64,000 nucleotides of DNA from Bradyrhizobium sp. NDS-1 (GTDB lineage: Bacteria > Pseudomonadota > Alphaproteobacteria > Rhizobiales > Xanthobacteraceae). Where the stretch lies: assembly GCF_032918005.1 (NCBI RefSeq), contig NZ_CP136628.1, positions 1,597,501 to 1,661,500 of the forward strand, written 5' to 3'. A program made the position numbers and the translations under genes. Shown here piece by piece: positions 38,182 to 47,530 of this stretch. The first letter of the stretch is position 1; the number at the start of each line of letters is the position of its first letter. The notes under the pieces were generated by a model, which was not told the origin of the DNA, did not search any database, and worked only from the letters and a program-made list of their open reading frames with translations.

Positions 38182-39636
38182 TCACGCGCGCGACGTCATG
38201 AGATTGCGGTACAGCGCGGCATAGTCGCCGGCGCGGCCACGCCAGGAGACGTCGGTCGCAAGGCCGTTCCGCTGCAGCCGGCGCCAGGTCTGCTTGTCGT
38301 GGAAGACGATGTTGGCCTTGCGCAAGCTGCCGGCGAAGGCATCCGCCGTCACGGGTGCGAACTTGAAACCGGTGGCGTCGCGGCCGGAGGCGTCAGCCTC
38401 GCCGATATCGACGATGGTGTCCTCGAGCCCGCCGACGCGCGACACGATCGGGACGGCACCGTAGCGCAGCGCGCAGAGCTGGGTCAGGCCGCATGGCTCG
38501 AAGCGCGAGGGAACGAGAAGCGCGTCCGAGCCGGCCTGGATCAGGTGCGCCAGGATCTCGTCATAGCCGATCACGACGCCGATCCGGCCGGGATTGGCGC
38601 GGGCGGCGGCCTGATAACGATCCTGGAGATCGCGGTCGCCGCTGCCGAGCAGCGCGAGCTGCATGCCTTCGCCCAAAATGGTCGGAATGACATCGAGCAG
38701 GAGATCGAGCCCCTTCTGCCACGACAGCCGGCTGATGACGCCGAGCAGCGGCGCCTCGTCCGAGGAATCGAGGTTGAACTGCTGCTGCAGCACCGCCTTG
38801 TTCGCGGCCCGGAACGTCAGGTCTTCCGCGCCGTAGCGGTAGGCGATGTGCGGATCTTCTTCCGGATTCCACACCGAGACGTCGATGCCGTTGAGGATGC
38901 CGCTGAGCACGTGCGCGCGTGCGCGCAGGAGGCCGCCGAACCCCATGCCGCCTTCGTCGCTCTGGATCTCCCGCGCGTAGGTCGGCGACACCGTGGTGAT
39001 GCGATCGGCGAATTGCAGGCCGGCTTTCAGGAAGCTGATGCCCCCGAAATATTCCAGCTCATTGACGTTGAAGGCGTGCCAGGGCAGGCCGATCGATCCG
39101 ATCAGCTCAGGCGCGAACTTGCCCTGATAGGCCATGTTGTGGATGGTCATCACGGTCGCGGGCCGCGGGCGATTGTCGTAGTGCAGATAGGCCGGCGCGA
39201 GCCCGGCCTGCCAGTCGTGGGCGTGCACGACGTCGGGAACGAAGGCCGGGACGAGGCCTTGGCCGATATCGGCGGCGATGCGCGACAGCGCCGCAAAGCG
39301 CACGCCATTGTCCGGCCAGTCGACGCCCTCGGAGGTGACGTAGGGGTTGCCCGGCCGCGCATAGAGATGCGGCACGTCGAGCACAAACAGGTCGAGGCCC
39401 TCGTGGGAGCCAGCGAGCAGCCGTCCGGGACCGCCGAAATAATCCGGCCAGTGCCGGATCTCCTCGGCGTTCGATACGCGCCGCATCACGTCGGGATAGC
39501 CCGGCATCAAGGTGCGCATCTCGACGCCATGCGGCTTCAGCGCGATCGGCAGCGCGCCGGCGACATCGGCGAGGCCGCCGGTCTTGACGATGGGATAGAC
39601 TTCAGAAGCGACCGCGAGGACGCGAACAGGCGTCAT
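38182..39636 (-). CDS. glgA: Glycogen synthase GlgA
   Basis: GlgA transfers glucose from ADP-glucose to the end of an alpha-1,4-glucan. The 484-residue protein has the GT5 motif KTGGLADV at 18-25 that binds ADP-glucose, and in the C-terminal half [15 protein letters not shown] and [18 protein letters not shown] with the catalytic Glu of the E-x7-E region. Length is typical. Its ATG overlaps the glgC stop (ATGA), so the two are translationally coupled. Confidence 0.96.
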   Translation of the reverse strand: MTPVRVLAVASEVYPIVKTGGLADVAGALPIALKPHGVEMRTLMPGYPDVMRRVSNAEEIRHWPDYFGGPGRLLAGSHEGLDLFVLDVPHLYARPGNPYVTSEGVDWPDNGVRFAALSRIAADIGQGLVPAFVPDVVHAHDWQAGLAPAYLHYDNRPRPATVMTIHNMAYQGKFAPELIGSIGLPWHAFNVNELEYFGGISFLKAGLQFADRITTVSPTYAREIQSDEGGMGFGGLLRARAHVLSGILNGIDVSVWNPEEDPHIAYRYGAEDLTFRAANKAVLQQQFNLDSSDEAPLLGVISRLSWQKGLDLLLDVIPTILGEGMQLALLGSGDRDLQDRYQAAARANPGRIGVVIGYDEILAHLIQAGSDALLVPSRFEPCGLTQLCALRYGAVPIVSRVGGLEDTIVDIGEADASGRDATGFKFAPVTADAFAGSLRKANIVFHDKQTWRRLQRNGLATDVSWRGRAGDYAALYRNLMTSRA

Positions 39637-40895
39637 TTATTGAGCCCGTCGATCATCGGCTGGGTGACCAGCGAGATGCCCTGCTCGGTGGTGCGGAAGC
39701 GTTTCGCGTCGAGATCGGGATCTTCGCCGACGACGAGGCCTTCCGGAATTTCGACGCCGCGGTCGATCACGACGTTCTTCAAGCGCGCGCCGCGCCCGAC
39801 GTTCACATAGGGCATGATCACGGCGTTCTCGACATTGGCATAGGAATTGATGCGTACGCCGGTGAACAGCAGCGAGCGGCGCAGCGAGGCGCCGGAGATG
39901 ATGCAGCCGCCCGAGACCAGCGAGCTCACGGCCTGGCCGCGGCGGGCCTCCTCGTCATGAACGAATTTCGCCGGCGGCGTGATCTCCGCATAGGACCAGA
40001 TCGGCCAGGCGCGGTCGAACAAATCGAGCTCCGGCACGACGTCGGTGAGATCGATATTGGCCGACCAGTAGGCGTCGACCGTGCCGACGTCGCGCCAATA
40101 GGCGCCGTTGTGGCCGTTGGTTCGCACGCAGGAGGTCGAGAACTGGTGCGCGATCGCGCGGCCGTTCTTGACGAGGTATGGAATGATGTCCTTGCCGAAA
40201 TCGTGATTGGAGTTCGGGTCCTCGGCGTCGCGCTTGAGCTGGTCGAACAGGAATTTGGCGTTGAAGACGTAGATGCCCATGCTGGCGAGCGAGACGTCCG
40301 GCTTGCCCGGCATCGGCGGCGGATCTTTCGGCTTCTCCAGGAACTCCTGGATCCAGCCGTTCTCGTCGACATGCATGATACCGAAGCCCGAGGATTCCGC
40401 GCGTGGCATCTCCAGGCAGCCGACCGTGACGTCGGCGCCGCTCTCCACGTGCTGGCGCAGCATCACCTCGTAATCCATCTTGTAGATATGGTCGCCCGCC
40501 AGCACCACGATGAAGCGGCAGGCGTGGGATTCGATGATGTCGATGTTCTGGTAGACGGCGTCCGCCGTGCCGACATACCACATGTTCTCGGAGACGCGCT
40601 GGCTCGCGGGCAGGATGTCGAAGCTCTCGTTGCGCTCGGGGCGGAAGAAGTTCCAGCCCATCTGAAGATGGCGGATCAGGCTATGCGCCTTGTACTGGGT
40701 CGCCACCGCGATCCTTCGGATGCCTGAATTGACGGCATTCGACAGCGCGAAATCGATGATCCGGGATTTTCCGCCGAAATAGACGGCGGGCTTGGCGCGC
40801 CGGTCGGTCAGCTCCAGAAGCCGGCTACCGCGCCCCCCGGCCAGGACGAACGCCAGCGCCTGACGGGCAAGCGGCTCATTACCGACGGCACTCAT
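39633..40895 (-). CDS. glgC: Glucose-1-phosphate adenylyltransferase GlgC
   Basis: GlgC makes ADP-glucose, the committed step of glycogen synthesis. The 420-residue protein starts at ATG 40895 after GGAGGATGAC. It has the nucleotide-binding motif [25 protein letters not shown] (near 18-42), [11 protein letters not shown] with the catalytic Asp, FLEKPKDPP, and a C-terminal left-handed beta-helix ([30 protein letters not shown]). Allosteric control by fructose-6-phosphate or pyruvate, known in alphaproteobacterial enzymes, is likely. A longer upstream in-frame extension of Ile/Val-rich sequence is not credible. Confidence 0.96.
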   Translation of the reverse strand: MSAVGNEPLARQALAFVLAGGRGSRLLELTDRRAKPAVYFGGKSRIIDFALSNAVNSGIRRIAVATQYKAHSLIRHLQMGWNFFRPERNESFDILPASQRVSENMWYVGTADAVYQNIDIIESHACRFIVVLAGDHIYKMDYEVMLRQHVESGADVTVGCLEMPRAESSGFGIMHVDENGWIQEFLEKPKDPPPMPGKPDVSLASMGIYVFNAKFLFDQLKRDAEDPNSNHDFGKDIIPYLVKNGRAIAHQFSTSCVRTNGHNGAYWRDVGTVDAYWSANIDLTDVVPELDLFDRAWPIWSYAEITPPAKFVHDEEARRGQAVSSLVSGGCIISGASLRRSLLFTGVRINSYANVENAVIMPYVNVGRGARLKNVVIDRGVEIPEGLVVGEDPDLDAKRFRTTEQGISLVTQPMIDGLNK

Positions 40896-41177
40896 GTCAT
40901 CCTCCCACTCTGGCATTTCGGGGCTTTTTGTCGCGACAAGGCCCCGCGGTCCCGCGCCCACTGGAACCGATAGTAATGGTACGCATAGTAAATCGTGAAG
41001 TAGGTTGTTGGTTGCGAAGATGGGAAGCTTAATGCTTTCGTCTTGGCGATCCAGCAGCACGCCGGTGGGCGGGACTTGTGCGCCGCACGCAAAATCCGGC
41101 TTTGATTCGGCGCCGGGATACCCGATCATGGTGGTGCGATCCTTTTCCAAGCGGAACGTCACACAGGGAGTAAGACG

Positions 41178-41615
41178 ATGAGGATTTGGAGAACGGCAAT
41201 TGCCTGTGGCTTGGCCGGCGCGGTCGTCGCCGGCGAAATCCAGCAGGCGGCGGCAGCCCCGCTGCCGACCAACGTCGCGAGCATGAAGGCCGCGGCCAGC
41301 AACGATGTTACGCCGGTGCATTGGCGCGGCGGCGGCTGGGGAATAGGCATTGGCGGTCTCGCCGCCGGTGCGATCATCGGCGGCGCCATCGCAGCCGGTG
41401 CGCCGTACGGCTATGGCTATTATGGCCGCCCGTATTACGGCGGCTATGGATATCCCGGCTACGGCTATGGTTACGCGCCCGCCTATTACGGCTACGCCCC
41501 GGCTTATTCCTATCCACGCTATTATGGCTATCGCAGCTACTATCGGCCCTACCGCCCCTATTACGGCGGCTACTACCGGCCGTATCCGCGTCACTACTAC
41601 CGCGCTTATTGGTGA
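41178..41615 (+). CDS. Secreted Gly/Tyr-rich low-complexity protein
   Basis: The 145-residue protein has a signal peptide (about 1-27), a short linker containing VHWRGGGWG, a glycine-rich hydrophobic segment ([19 protein letters not shown], about 55-74), then about 65 residues of YGY/YYG/YRPY repeats, with roughly one Tyr in three residues. Proteins with this architecture are common in Bradyrhizobium and are usually annotated hypothetical. Location in the outer membrane or envelope is inferred from the signal peptide and the glycine-rich segment. The repeats are perfect enough at DNA level to be prone to length change. Confidence 0.75.
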   Translation: MRIWRTAIACGLAGAVVAGEIQQAAAAPLPTNVASMKAAASNDVTPVHWRGGGWGIGIGGLAAGAIIGGAIAAGAPYGYGYYGRPYYGGYGYPGYGYGYAPAYYGYAPAYSYPRYYGYRSYYRPYRPYYGGYYRPYPRHYYRAYW

Positions 41616-41628
41616 GGTTGCGTGGCCA

Positions 41629-41726
41629 GAGCATGATCCGGAAACGTCCGAAGCGGTTTTCCGGAACGATCATGCTCAAACAATGAGCTGAAGCGCGATG
41701 AGGATTCGAGATCTCATCGCGCTTTA
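41629..41726. repeat. GCATGATCCGG-type repeat with two hairpins
   Basis: AGCATGATCCGGAAA is answered by TTTTCCGGAACGATCATGCT, then AAGCGCGATGAG by CTCATCGCGCTTTA. I recognise this two-hairpin element as widespread in Bradyrhizobium and Rhodopseudomonas genomes. Here it lies after the Tyr-rich gene, and its right end carries the stop codon of the small minus-strand gene at 41724. Confidence 0.8.
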
Positions 41727-41855
41727 GAGCGAGAGCCAGACGAGCAGGCTCATGCATGCGAAATGCATGAGCGCGATCGCGGCGAGATGCAGCGGGCCGG
41801 CCTTGAGACTAGGCCAGCGCATTCCGTCGCTCTTTGCATTGTTGGACTTGCTCAT
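41724..41855 (-). CDS. Small single-span membrane protein, 43 residues
   Basis: From ATG 41855 the frame encodes MSKSNNAKSDGMRWPSLKAG followed by a hydrophobic helix (LHLAAIALMHFACMSLLVWLSL). It is too short for confidence, but the topology (charged N-terminal tail, single C-terminal helix) is that of many small membrane proteins. The longer in-frame extension upstream is part of a repeat (PDPPPHAGEG) and is rejected. Confidence 0.5.
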   Translation of the reverse strand: MSKSNNAKSDGMRWPSLKAGPLHLAAIALMHFACMSLLVWLSL

Positions 41856-41868
41856 GTCGTGAACACGG

Positions 41869-41911
41869 TGCGCTCCCTCCCCCGCATGCGGGGGAGGGTC
41901 GGGGAGAGGGG
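41869..41911. repeat. CCCTCCCCCGCATGCGGGGGAGGG palindrome
   Basis: CCCTCCCCCGCA and TGCGGGGGAGGG form a perfect 12-bp inverted repeat, followed by TCGGGGAGAGGG. It is the high-GC version of the dispersed element at 37838 and 52503, and lies upstream of the small membrane-protein gene and downstream of the sulfonate-type binding-protein gene. Confidence 0.65.
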
Positions 41912-41993
41912 GCCTCTGCAAAGGGACAATCCCCTGGAGGAGAAAGCCCTCACCCGGCGCGCGAGCCTGCCGCCCACCGGAAGATCATCACGT

Positions 41994-42974
41994 CTAGTTC
42001 GACCCCGCCGTCGCGGCGGTGAAGCTGCGGTCGACGGCTTTGTTCACGTCGAGCTTCTTCGGCAGGATGCCGTAGCGCGTCGAGCGGTCGGAGGCCGCCT
42101 GCACCTCCTTCACCACGTTCTCGTCGATCACGATCGGGCTGGTGCGCTGTGCGGTGTAGGCCGAGAGCAGCACGTCTTCCGGCAGCTTGGTCAGCTCGGC
42201 CGTGTTCTTGGCGTACTCGGGCAGGTGATCCAGCGACCATAGCCGCGCCTTGTTGAGCCGCTGCACCAGGTCCTGCACCGCTGCGCGCTTGGTGGAGATG
42301 GCGTTGTCGGACGCGACGATGAAGGTGATGGTCGGCGTTAGTCCTTCGCCGTCGGCGATCACGCGGGCCTTGTCCTTCAGTGTCGCGAACGACACATAGG
42401 GCTCCCACACCGCCCAGGCATCGATCGAGCCGGCGAGCAGCGCGATCTTGGCGTCGACCGGCCCGAGCGGCGCGAAGGTCGCATCCTCCAGCTTGATCTC
42501 TGCCTTCTCCAGCGTGGCGTCGATCAGGAACTGGCCCCAGCCGCCACGTGTGCCGGCGAGCCGTTTTCCCTTGAGGTCGGCAGCCGATTTGATCGGCGAA
42601 TCCTGGCGCACCAGGATGGCCTGCGTCTTCGCGTCCGATCTGGTGCCGCCGATCGCCTTGATCGGCGCGCCGGCCGCATAGACCGACAGGAACGAGAGAT
42701 CGCCGGTATAGCCGACGTCGAGCGCACCGGCGTTGAGCGCCTCGAGGATCGGCGCGGCCGCGGGAAATTCCGACCATTCGATCTTGTAGGGCAGGTCTTT
42801 CGCATAGCCGGAGATCTCGAGCAGCGAGCGGTTGCCGCCCTTCTGGTCGCCGACGCGCAGCACGACGGTGTCGGCGGCGAACGATGCAGCAGCCGACGAC
42901 AAGGTGACGGCGGCGGCAACCAGCGATGCCGCGAGACGGCGGGTGAGGGGATGATGACGGGAGTTGATGCGCAT
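41994..42974 (-). CDS. Sulfonate-type ABC substrate-binding protein (SsuA-like)
   Basis: The 326-residue protein has a signal peptide (about 1-34, ending ASFAA) and the SsuA pattern VLRVGDQKGGNRSLLEISGYAKDLPYKIEWSEFPAAAPILEALNAGALDVGYTGD. It is a paralogue of the protein at 48628-49566, sharing RVGDQKG, IEW-EFPAAAP-LEAL, WEPYVS and the C-terminal VDRSFTAA/T-A. ATG 42974 was chosen because it directly precedes the signal peptide. It is divergent from the 43449-49566 operon and shares a promoter element with it. Confidence 0.92.
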   Translation of the reverse strand: MRINSRHHPLTRRLAASLVAAAVTLSSAAASFAADTVVLRVGDQKGGNRSLLEISGYAKDLPYKIEWSEFPAAAPILEALNAGALDVGYTGDLSFLSVYAAGAPIKAIGGTRSDAKTQAILVRQDSPIKSAADLKGKRLAGTRGGWGQFLIDATLEKAEIKLEDATFAPLGPVDAKIALLAGSIDAWAVWEPYVSFATLKDKARVIADGEGLTPTITFIVASDNAISTKRAAVQDLVQRLNKARLWSLDHLPEYAKNTAELTKLPEDVLLSAYTAQRTSPIVIDENVVKEVQAASDRSTRYGILPKKLDVNKAVDRSFTAATAGSN

Positions 42975-43033
42975 GTGGCCTGTCTTGTTGCTTTGCTCAC
43001 GACGCGTGAGCGAACGATGCAGCGAGACGATCA

Positions 43034-43069
43034 AGTCTATGATCGCGCGATGCGCAGTCAATGAAATGG
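43034..43069 (-). promoter_or_regulatory. Promoter of the leftward binding-protein gene, with shared 13-bp element
   Basis: Read on the minus strand, CCATTTCATTGAC (43069-43057) contains a -35 TTGACT, and TAGACT lies 16 bp downstream (43039-43034). The start site would be near 43027, about 50 nt before the ATG at 42974. Confidence 0.5.
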
Positions 43070-43280
43070 CCGTCCGTATTGCGTGTGCGTCAGGCAAGGA
43101 CGTTTCATCGAATGGCCGCGCGCGAGAAGACGGCATGCTTGCGAGGGAGAGGTGCACAGGAATGATGCACATGTGTGGTCGCCGCGCGCGGAGTCGCCGG
43201 CCGCATTCGCGAAAATCCTTTCATCGTTGCCGCCTGCGGTGATGGAGAGAATGACTTCGCCTCGCGCAACATTCGAAATT

Positions 43281-43317
43281 CCATTTCATTGACGATACGT
43301 CGCATGCGCCGCATGAT
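43281..43317 (+). promoter_or_regulatory. Promoter of the rightward operon, with shared 13-bp element
   Basis: The same 13 bp, CCATTTCATTGAC, recurs at 43281-43293 in the opposite direction. TTGACG (43289-43294) is followed after 17 bp by CATGAT (43312-43317). The match over the seven bases before the -35 box suggests more than chance promoter similarity, perhaps an activator site. Confidence 0.5.
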
Positions 43318-43448
43318 TTACGCATCGCATCAACGCGGCGCATGGTCGCCGCAGAACGACATTCTCTCAACGCAGCTCCGTACGGAACATGCGCAACGCG
43401 ACACGTTGCGCAAACGGCGGAGCCGTGCCAGCGCAGGAGCGGAGACCG

Positions 43449-44552
43449 ATGGACGACGACAACAAGCGCGGCGGATCGAAGCTCGACCGGCGCCATCTGC
43501 TTCAGGCAGGACTGGCTGCTGCCTTCGCCGCACCGCTCGGCGCCCTTGGCGCGGCGCAGGCCTTCGCGCCGGGCGGGATTGCGACCGGCGTCGACTTCTC
43601 GGAGTTTCCGCTGTGCCGGACGGCATCGGATGCGCCCGCGCTCACCGGCGCGCCGCGCAAGCTGAAACTGTCGTGGAATGCCGGCGCTGTCTGCCTCGCT
43701 CCCGTGCCGGTCGCCATCGAGCACGGCTTCTTCCAGAAACACAATCTCGACATCGAGCTCATCAACTACTCCGGCTCGACCGATCAGCTGCTGGAGGCAA
43801 TCGCGACCGGAAAGAGCGATGCGGGCCTCGGCATGGCGCTGCGCTGGCTGAAGCCGCTGGAGCAGGGTTTTGACGTCAAGATCGCGGCCGGCACCCATGG
43901 CGGCTGCATGCGCGTTCTGACCCGTGCCGATTCTAATGTGAGCAAGCTGGCCGATCTCAAAGGCAAGATCGTTGCGGTCGGCGATCTCGGCGGCCCCGAC
44001 AAGAATTTCTTCTCCGTTCAGCTCGCCAAGCTCGGCATCGATCCCAACAAGGACGTCGACTGGCGCGCCTATCCCGGCAACCTCCTCAATGTCGCCGTCG
44101 AGAAGGGCGAGGTGCAGGCCTTCCTGTCGTCCGATCCGCTCGGCTATCTCTGGCTCAAGGACAGCCAGTACAGGGAGGTCGCCTCCAATCTCGACGGCGA
44201 ATATCGCGACAAGAGCTGCTGCATCCTCGGCCTGCGCGGCAGCCTGGTGCGCGAGGAGCCGCAGGTCGCGCGCGCGCTGACTCAGGCGCTGCTCGATGCC
44301 GCCATGTTCACCGCACAGAACCCGACGGTCACGGCGAAGTCGTTCCAGCCTTACGCGCCGAAGACGGCCTCGCTCGCCGATATCGAAGGCATGGTGCGCT
44401 ACCACAGCCATCACCATCATCCCGTCGGCGACGTGCTCAAGCGCGAGCTCAAGGCCTATGCCGACGACCTCAAGAGCGTGCAGGTCTTCAAGGCGAGCAC
44501 CGATACGGCCAAATTCGCGGAGCGCATCTATGTCGACGTATTCGCTGTCTGA
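43449..44552 (+). CDS. Tat-exported NitT/TauT-type ABC substrate-binding protein
   Basis: The 367-residue protein has a twin-arginine signal (DRRHLLQAGLAAAFAAPLGA near 15-34) and an SsuA/NrtA-like fold: LKLSWNAGAVCLAPVPVAIEHGFFQKHNLDIELINYSGSTDQLLEAIATGKSDAGLGMALRW region. Tat export implies folding in the cytoplasm before transport, less usual for this family. The C-terminal half has a run HSHHHHP (about residues 318-324), a potential metal-binding patch. ATG 43449 follows GGAGCGGAGACC. It leads the operon of permease, ATPase and the two oxidoreductases. Confidence 0.88.
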   Translation: MDDDNKRGGSKLDRRHLLQAGLAAAFAAPLGALGAAQAFAPGGIATGVDFSEFPLCRTASDAPALTGAPRKLKLSWNAGAVCLAPVPVAIEHGFFQKHNLDIELINYSGSTDQLLEAIATGKSDAGLGMALRWLKPLEQGFDVKIAAGTHGGCMRVLTRADSNVSKLADLKGKIVAVGDLGGPDKNFFSVQLAKLGIDPNKDVDWRAYPGNLLNVAVEKGEVQAFLSSDPLGYLWLKDSQYREVASNLDGEYRDKSCCILGLRGSLVREEPQVARALTQALLDAAMFTAQNPTVTAKSFQPYAPKTASLADIEGMVRYHSHHHHPVGDVLKRELKAYADDLKSVQVFKASTDTAKFAERIYVDVFAV

Positions 44553-45552
44553 CGGCCTCGCCTCCGGCGCGCCGCGTTTCTCCCGCGCGCCGCTGCTTGC
44601 GGGCTGGATACGGGAGTCCGGCGCCGGAGTTCTCGCCAGCGTCGCCTGGATCGCGTTCGGCCTGTCCTGCCTGTGGTGGCAGGATGTCGGCGACTGGACG
44701 CGCACGCATTCCCTGGGCATCGCCGCCTTCGTCATCGCGGCGATCGCGCTGTTCGGAACCGTCGGCGCCGATTATCTGGGGTCGGCAGGACGGGCATTGC
44801 AGGCGCGGGCGCCCTGGCTTCTTGCGCTCGGTGCGTTCCTGACCTTGTGGGAGGTCGCGACCGCGAAATTCGCCTGGCTGCCGCTGCCGTTCTTTCCGCC
44901 GCCGCAGGCGATCATCGAGGTCTATACCGATGACCTGCCAAAGCTGCTCGACAGCGTGTTCGCCTCGGTCAAGCTCCAGCTCGGCGGCTATTTGATCGGC
45001 GCGACGGTTGGCTTCCTGACCGGCGTCTCGATCGGCTGGTCGCGCGCCGTCGGCTATTGGGTGCATCCGGTGCTGCGCTTCATCGGCCCGCTGCCGGCGA
45101 CCGCCTGGCTTCCGATCGCGTTCTTCACGTTCCCGTCGAGCTGGAGCGCCTCGACCTTCCTGATTGCGCTGGCGACGGGCTTTCCCGTCACCGTGTTGAC
45201 CTGGTCCGGCGTCGCGAGCGTGAGCAACGCCTATTACGACGTTGCGCGCACGCTGGGGGCAAAGCCATCCTTCCTGGTGTTGAAAGTCGCGATCCCCGCA
45301 GCATTGCCGCACGTCTTCGTCGGCCTGTTCATGGGACTGGGTTCGTCCTTCGCCGTGCTCGTCGTCGCCGAGATGATCGGCGTCAAGGCCGGGCTCGGCT
45401 GGTATTTGCAGTGGGCGCAGGGCTGGGCCGCCTACGCCAACATGTATGCGGCGCTGATCGTGATGTCGCTGCTCTGCTCCGGCGCGATTACGCTGCTGTT
45501 TGCGATCCGCGATCGTCTCCTGGTCTGGCAGAAGGGGACCGTGAAATGGTAG
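44530..45552 (+). CDS. NitT/TauT-family ABC transporter, permease
   Basis: The 340-residue inner-membrane protein is longer than typical SsuC because of an N-terminal extension with two extra helices (about 20-90). The BPD permease core follows (about 115-335) with the contact loop ARTLGAKPSFLVLKVAIPAALPHV. Its ATG lies inside the end of the binding-protein gene (23-bp overlap) and its end overlaps the ATPase start, indicating one transcript. Confidence 0.9.
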   Translation: MSTYSLSDGLASGAPRFSRAPLLAGWIRESGAGVLASVAWIAFGLSCLWWQDVGDWTRTHSLGIAAFVIAAIALFGTVGADYLGSAGRALQARAPWLLALGAFLTLWEVATAKFAWLPLPFFPPPQAIIEVYTDDLPKLLDSVFASVKLQLGGYLIGATVGFLTGVSIGWSRAVGYWVHPVLRFIGPLPATAWLPIAFFTFPSSWSASTFLIALATGFPVTVLTWSGVASVSNAYYDVARTLGAKPSFLVLKVAIPAALPHVFVGLFMGLGSSFAVLVVAEMIGVKAGLGWYLQWAQGWAAYANMYAALIVMSLLCSGAITLLFAIRDRLLVWQKGTVKW

Positions 45553-46334
45553 CTCTGGCTGAAGCGGTCACGCGTTCTGCCGGCGCCGCGCTCGACATCG
45601 AGCAGGTCAGCCACGCCTTCGACATCGACGGAGCCGAATTGCCGGTGCTCAGCGACGTCAGCATCTCCGTGGAGCCTGGCGAGTTCGTCGCACTGCTCGG
45701 TCCTTCCGGCTGCGGCAAGTCGACCCTGCTGCGGCTGGTCGCCGGCCTCGACAAGCCCAAGGCCGGAAGGCTGAGGGAGGACGAGACGCGCATCAGAAGC
45801 CCGCATCCCTCGCGCGTGGTCGTGTTCCAGGATCCGACCCTGTTTCCCTGGCGGTCGGTCTGGGACAACGTCGCGCTCGGTCTCGAGGCCCAGGGCATTT
45901 TGAAGCGCCAGCGTCATCGCGTCGACGCCGCGCTCGATCTGGTCGGGCTGGCATCGTTCCGCAACGCCTATCCGCACCAGCTCTCCGGCGGCATGGCGCA
46001 GCGCGTCGCGCTGGCGCGTGCTCTGGTCAACGATCCCAAAATCCTGATCCTCGACGAGCCGCTCGGAAAGCTGGACTCGCTGACCCGCATCACCATGCAG
46101 GCCGAGCTCGTCGCGCTCTGGCAGCGCAAGGGCTTCACCACGCTGCTGGTGACGCATGACGCCGAGGAGGCGCTGGTGCTCGCCAACCGCGTCGTCGTCT
46201 TCAGCGATCGCCCGGCCCGGGTGAAGGCCGACATCCGCGTCGATCGGCCCTATCCAAGGCATCGCGGCGATCCGTATCTGGCGGATCTGCGCCGGCAGAT
46301 TCTCGGCCTTCTGGGATTGGATGCGACATGGTGA
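45546..46334 (+). CDS. NitT/TauT-family ABC transporter, ATP-binding protein
   Basis: The 262-residue ATPase has Walker A GPSGCGKST (about 49-57), signature LSGGMAQR, Walker B KILILDEPLGKLD and the switch region LLVTHDAEEALVLANRVVV. It matches SsuB/TauB. Overlaps with the permease gene (7 bp) and with the following acyl-CoA dehydrogenase-like gene (7 bp) show tight coupling to both transport and catabolic functions. Confidence 0.93.
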   Translation: MVALAEAVTRSAGAALDIEQVSHAFDIDGAELPVLSDVSISVEPGEFVALLGPSGCGKSTLLRLVAGLDKPKAGRLREDETRIRSPHPSRVVVFQDPTLFPWRSVWDNVALGLEAQGILKRQRHRVDAALDLVGLASFRNAYPHQLSGGMAQRVALARALVNDPKILILDEPLGKLDSLTRITMQAELVALWQRKGFTTLLVTHDAEEALVLANRVVVFSDRPARVKADIRVDRPYPRHRGDPYLADLRRQILGLLGLDATW

Positions 46335-47500
46335 CTTCCGCAGCCAAGGGGCGGACGCCGCATAGCGAACCCGATTACGTCGCGCGCGCCGAGGCGCTCG
46401 CGACGGGCTTTGCCGCGCGCGCGGCCGAGCACGACTGCACCGGCAGCTTCCCGTTCGAGAACTTTCGCGAGCTATCGGAAGCCGGCCTGTTGTCGTTGAC
46501 GGTGCCGGCCGTCCATGGCGGTGCCGGAGCGGGCGCAAGGTACGCCGCGCGCGTGATCGGCATCATCGGCAAGGCCGATCCCTCGACCGCGCTGGTGCTG
46601 TCGATGCACATCATCAATCATCTGGTGATGGCGCGCAGCCCGACCTGGCCGGTGCGGCTGTCGCGCAAGCTCGCGTGCGAGAGCGTCGAAGGCCTTGCCC
46701 TCGTCAACGCGCTGCGCGTCGAGCCGGAGCTCGGCTCACCCGCCCGTGGCGGGCTGCCCGCGACCATCGCGCGGCGCACCGAGACCGGTTGGCGCCTCTC
46801 CGGTCACAAGATCTATTCGACGGGATCGCCGATCCTGAAATGGTATCTGGTCTGGGCGCGGACCGACGAAGCCGAGCCGCGCGTCGGACAGCTCCTGGTG
46901 CCGGCGGGCCTGCCGGGCACGCGCATCGTCGAGACCTGGGACCATCACGGCCTGCGCGCCAGCGGCAGCCATGATGTCGTCTTCGACGACGTCGTCATCC
47001 CGCTCGACGCCGAGATCGATGTCCGCAAGCCCGCCGATTGGCGCGGCCCTGACGTGACGCAGGCGACAGTCCACACCATCTTCGTCGCTGCGATCTACGA
47101 TGGCATCGCCCGTGCCGCGCGCGATTGGCTGATCTCGTTCCTGAAGCAGCGGGCTCCGGCCAGCCTCGGCGCGCCGCTCGCGACCTTGCCGCGTGCACAG
47201 GAGATCCTCGGCGCCATCGAGGCGCGGCTCGCGGTGAATGCGCGGCTGATCGAGTCCTTTGCGCGCGATTTCGATGACGGTGTCCAGCTCTCAGCAGGCG
47301 AGTCCAACGTCATCAAGCTGACCGTGACCAACAACGCGGTCGCCGCTGTCGAGGACGCGCTGTCGCTCACCGGCAATCACGGCCTGTCCCGCGCCAATCC
47401 GCTGGAACGGCACTATCGCGACGTGCTGTGCGGCCGCGTGCACACGCCGCAGGACGATTCCACGCGCATCGGCCTCGGCCGCGCCGCGTTGGGCCTCTAG
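46328..47500 (+). CDS. Acyl-CoA-dehydrogenase-fold flavoprotein (SfnB/DszC-like)
   Basis: The 390-residue protein has the acyl-CoA dehydrogenase layout: N-terminal helices (FENFRELSEAGLLSLTVPAVHGGAGAGARYAARVIGIIGKADPSTALVLSMH region), a central beta domain (WRLSGHKIYSTGSPILKWYLVWARTDE) and a helical C-terminal domain. In organosulfur clusters members of this fold (SfnB, DszC) act as FMN-dependent monooxygenases or dehydrogenases. Its place between an SsuB-like ATPase and an SsuD-like monooxygenase favours a sulfur role over fatty-acid oxidation. The exact reaction is not determinable. Confidence 0.85.
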   Translation: MVTSAAKGRTPHSEPDYVARAEALATGFAARAAEHDCTGSFPFENFRELSEAGLLSLTVPAVHGGAGAGARYAARVIGIIGKADPSTALVLSMHIINHLVMARSPTWPVRLSRKLACESVEGLALVNALRVEPELGSPARGGLPATIARRTETGWRLSGHKIYSTGSPILKWYLVWARTDEAEPRVGQLLVPAGLPGTRIVETWDHHGLRASGSHDVVFDDVVIPLDAEIDVRKPADWRGPDVTQATVHTIFVAAIYDGIARAARDWLISFLKQRAPASLGAPLATLPRAQEILGAIEARLAVNARLIESFARDFDDGVQLSAGESNVIKLTVTNNAVAAVEDALSLTGNHGLSRANPLERHYRDVLCGRVHTPQDDSTRIGLGRAALGL

Positions 47501-47530
47501 CCTTTCCGGAAAACAATCAGGGAGACCATC

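Larger units (their letters stand above)
42975..43448. other. Divergent promoter region of the organosulfur cluster
   Basis: About 475 bp separate the two start codons. It contains the two promoters described at 43034-43069 and 43281-43317 but no credible gene; open frames crossing it are shadows or upstream extensions of the binding-protein genes. Several GC-rich dyads such as CGCATGCGCCGCAT are present. Confidence 0.6.

Noticed and set aside
39633..41594. Extension of glgC to 653 residues
   Set aside because: The added part is an Ile/Ala/Val-rich antisense copy of the Tyr-rich gene region; ATG 40895 has GGAGGATGAC upstream and the normal GlgC length.
41341..41600. Tyr/Gly codon repeats considered as a possible CRISPR-like or satellite array
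   Set aside because: Units are short, irregular and in frame with a secreted protein; there are no spacers or leader.
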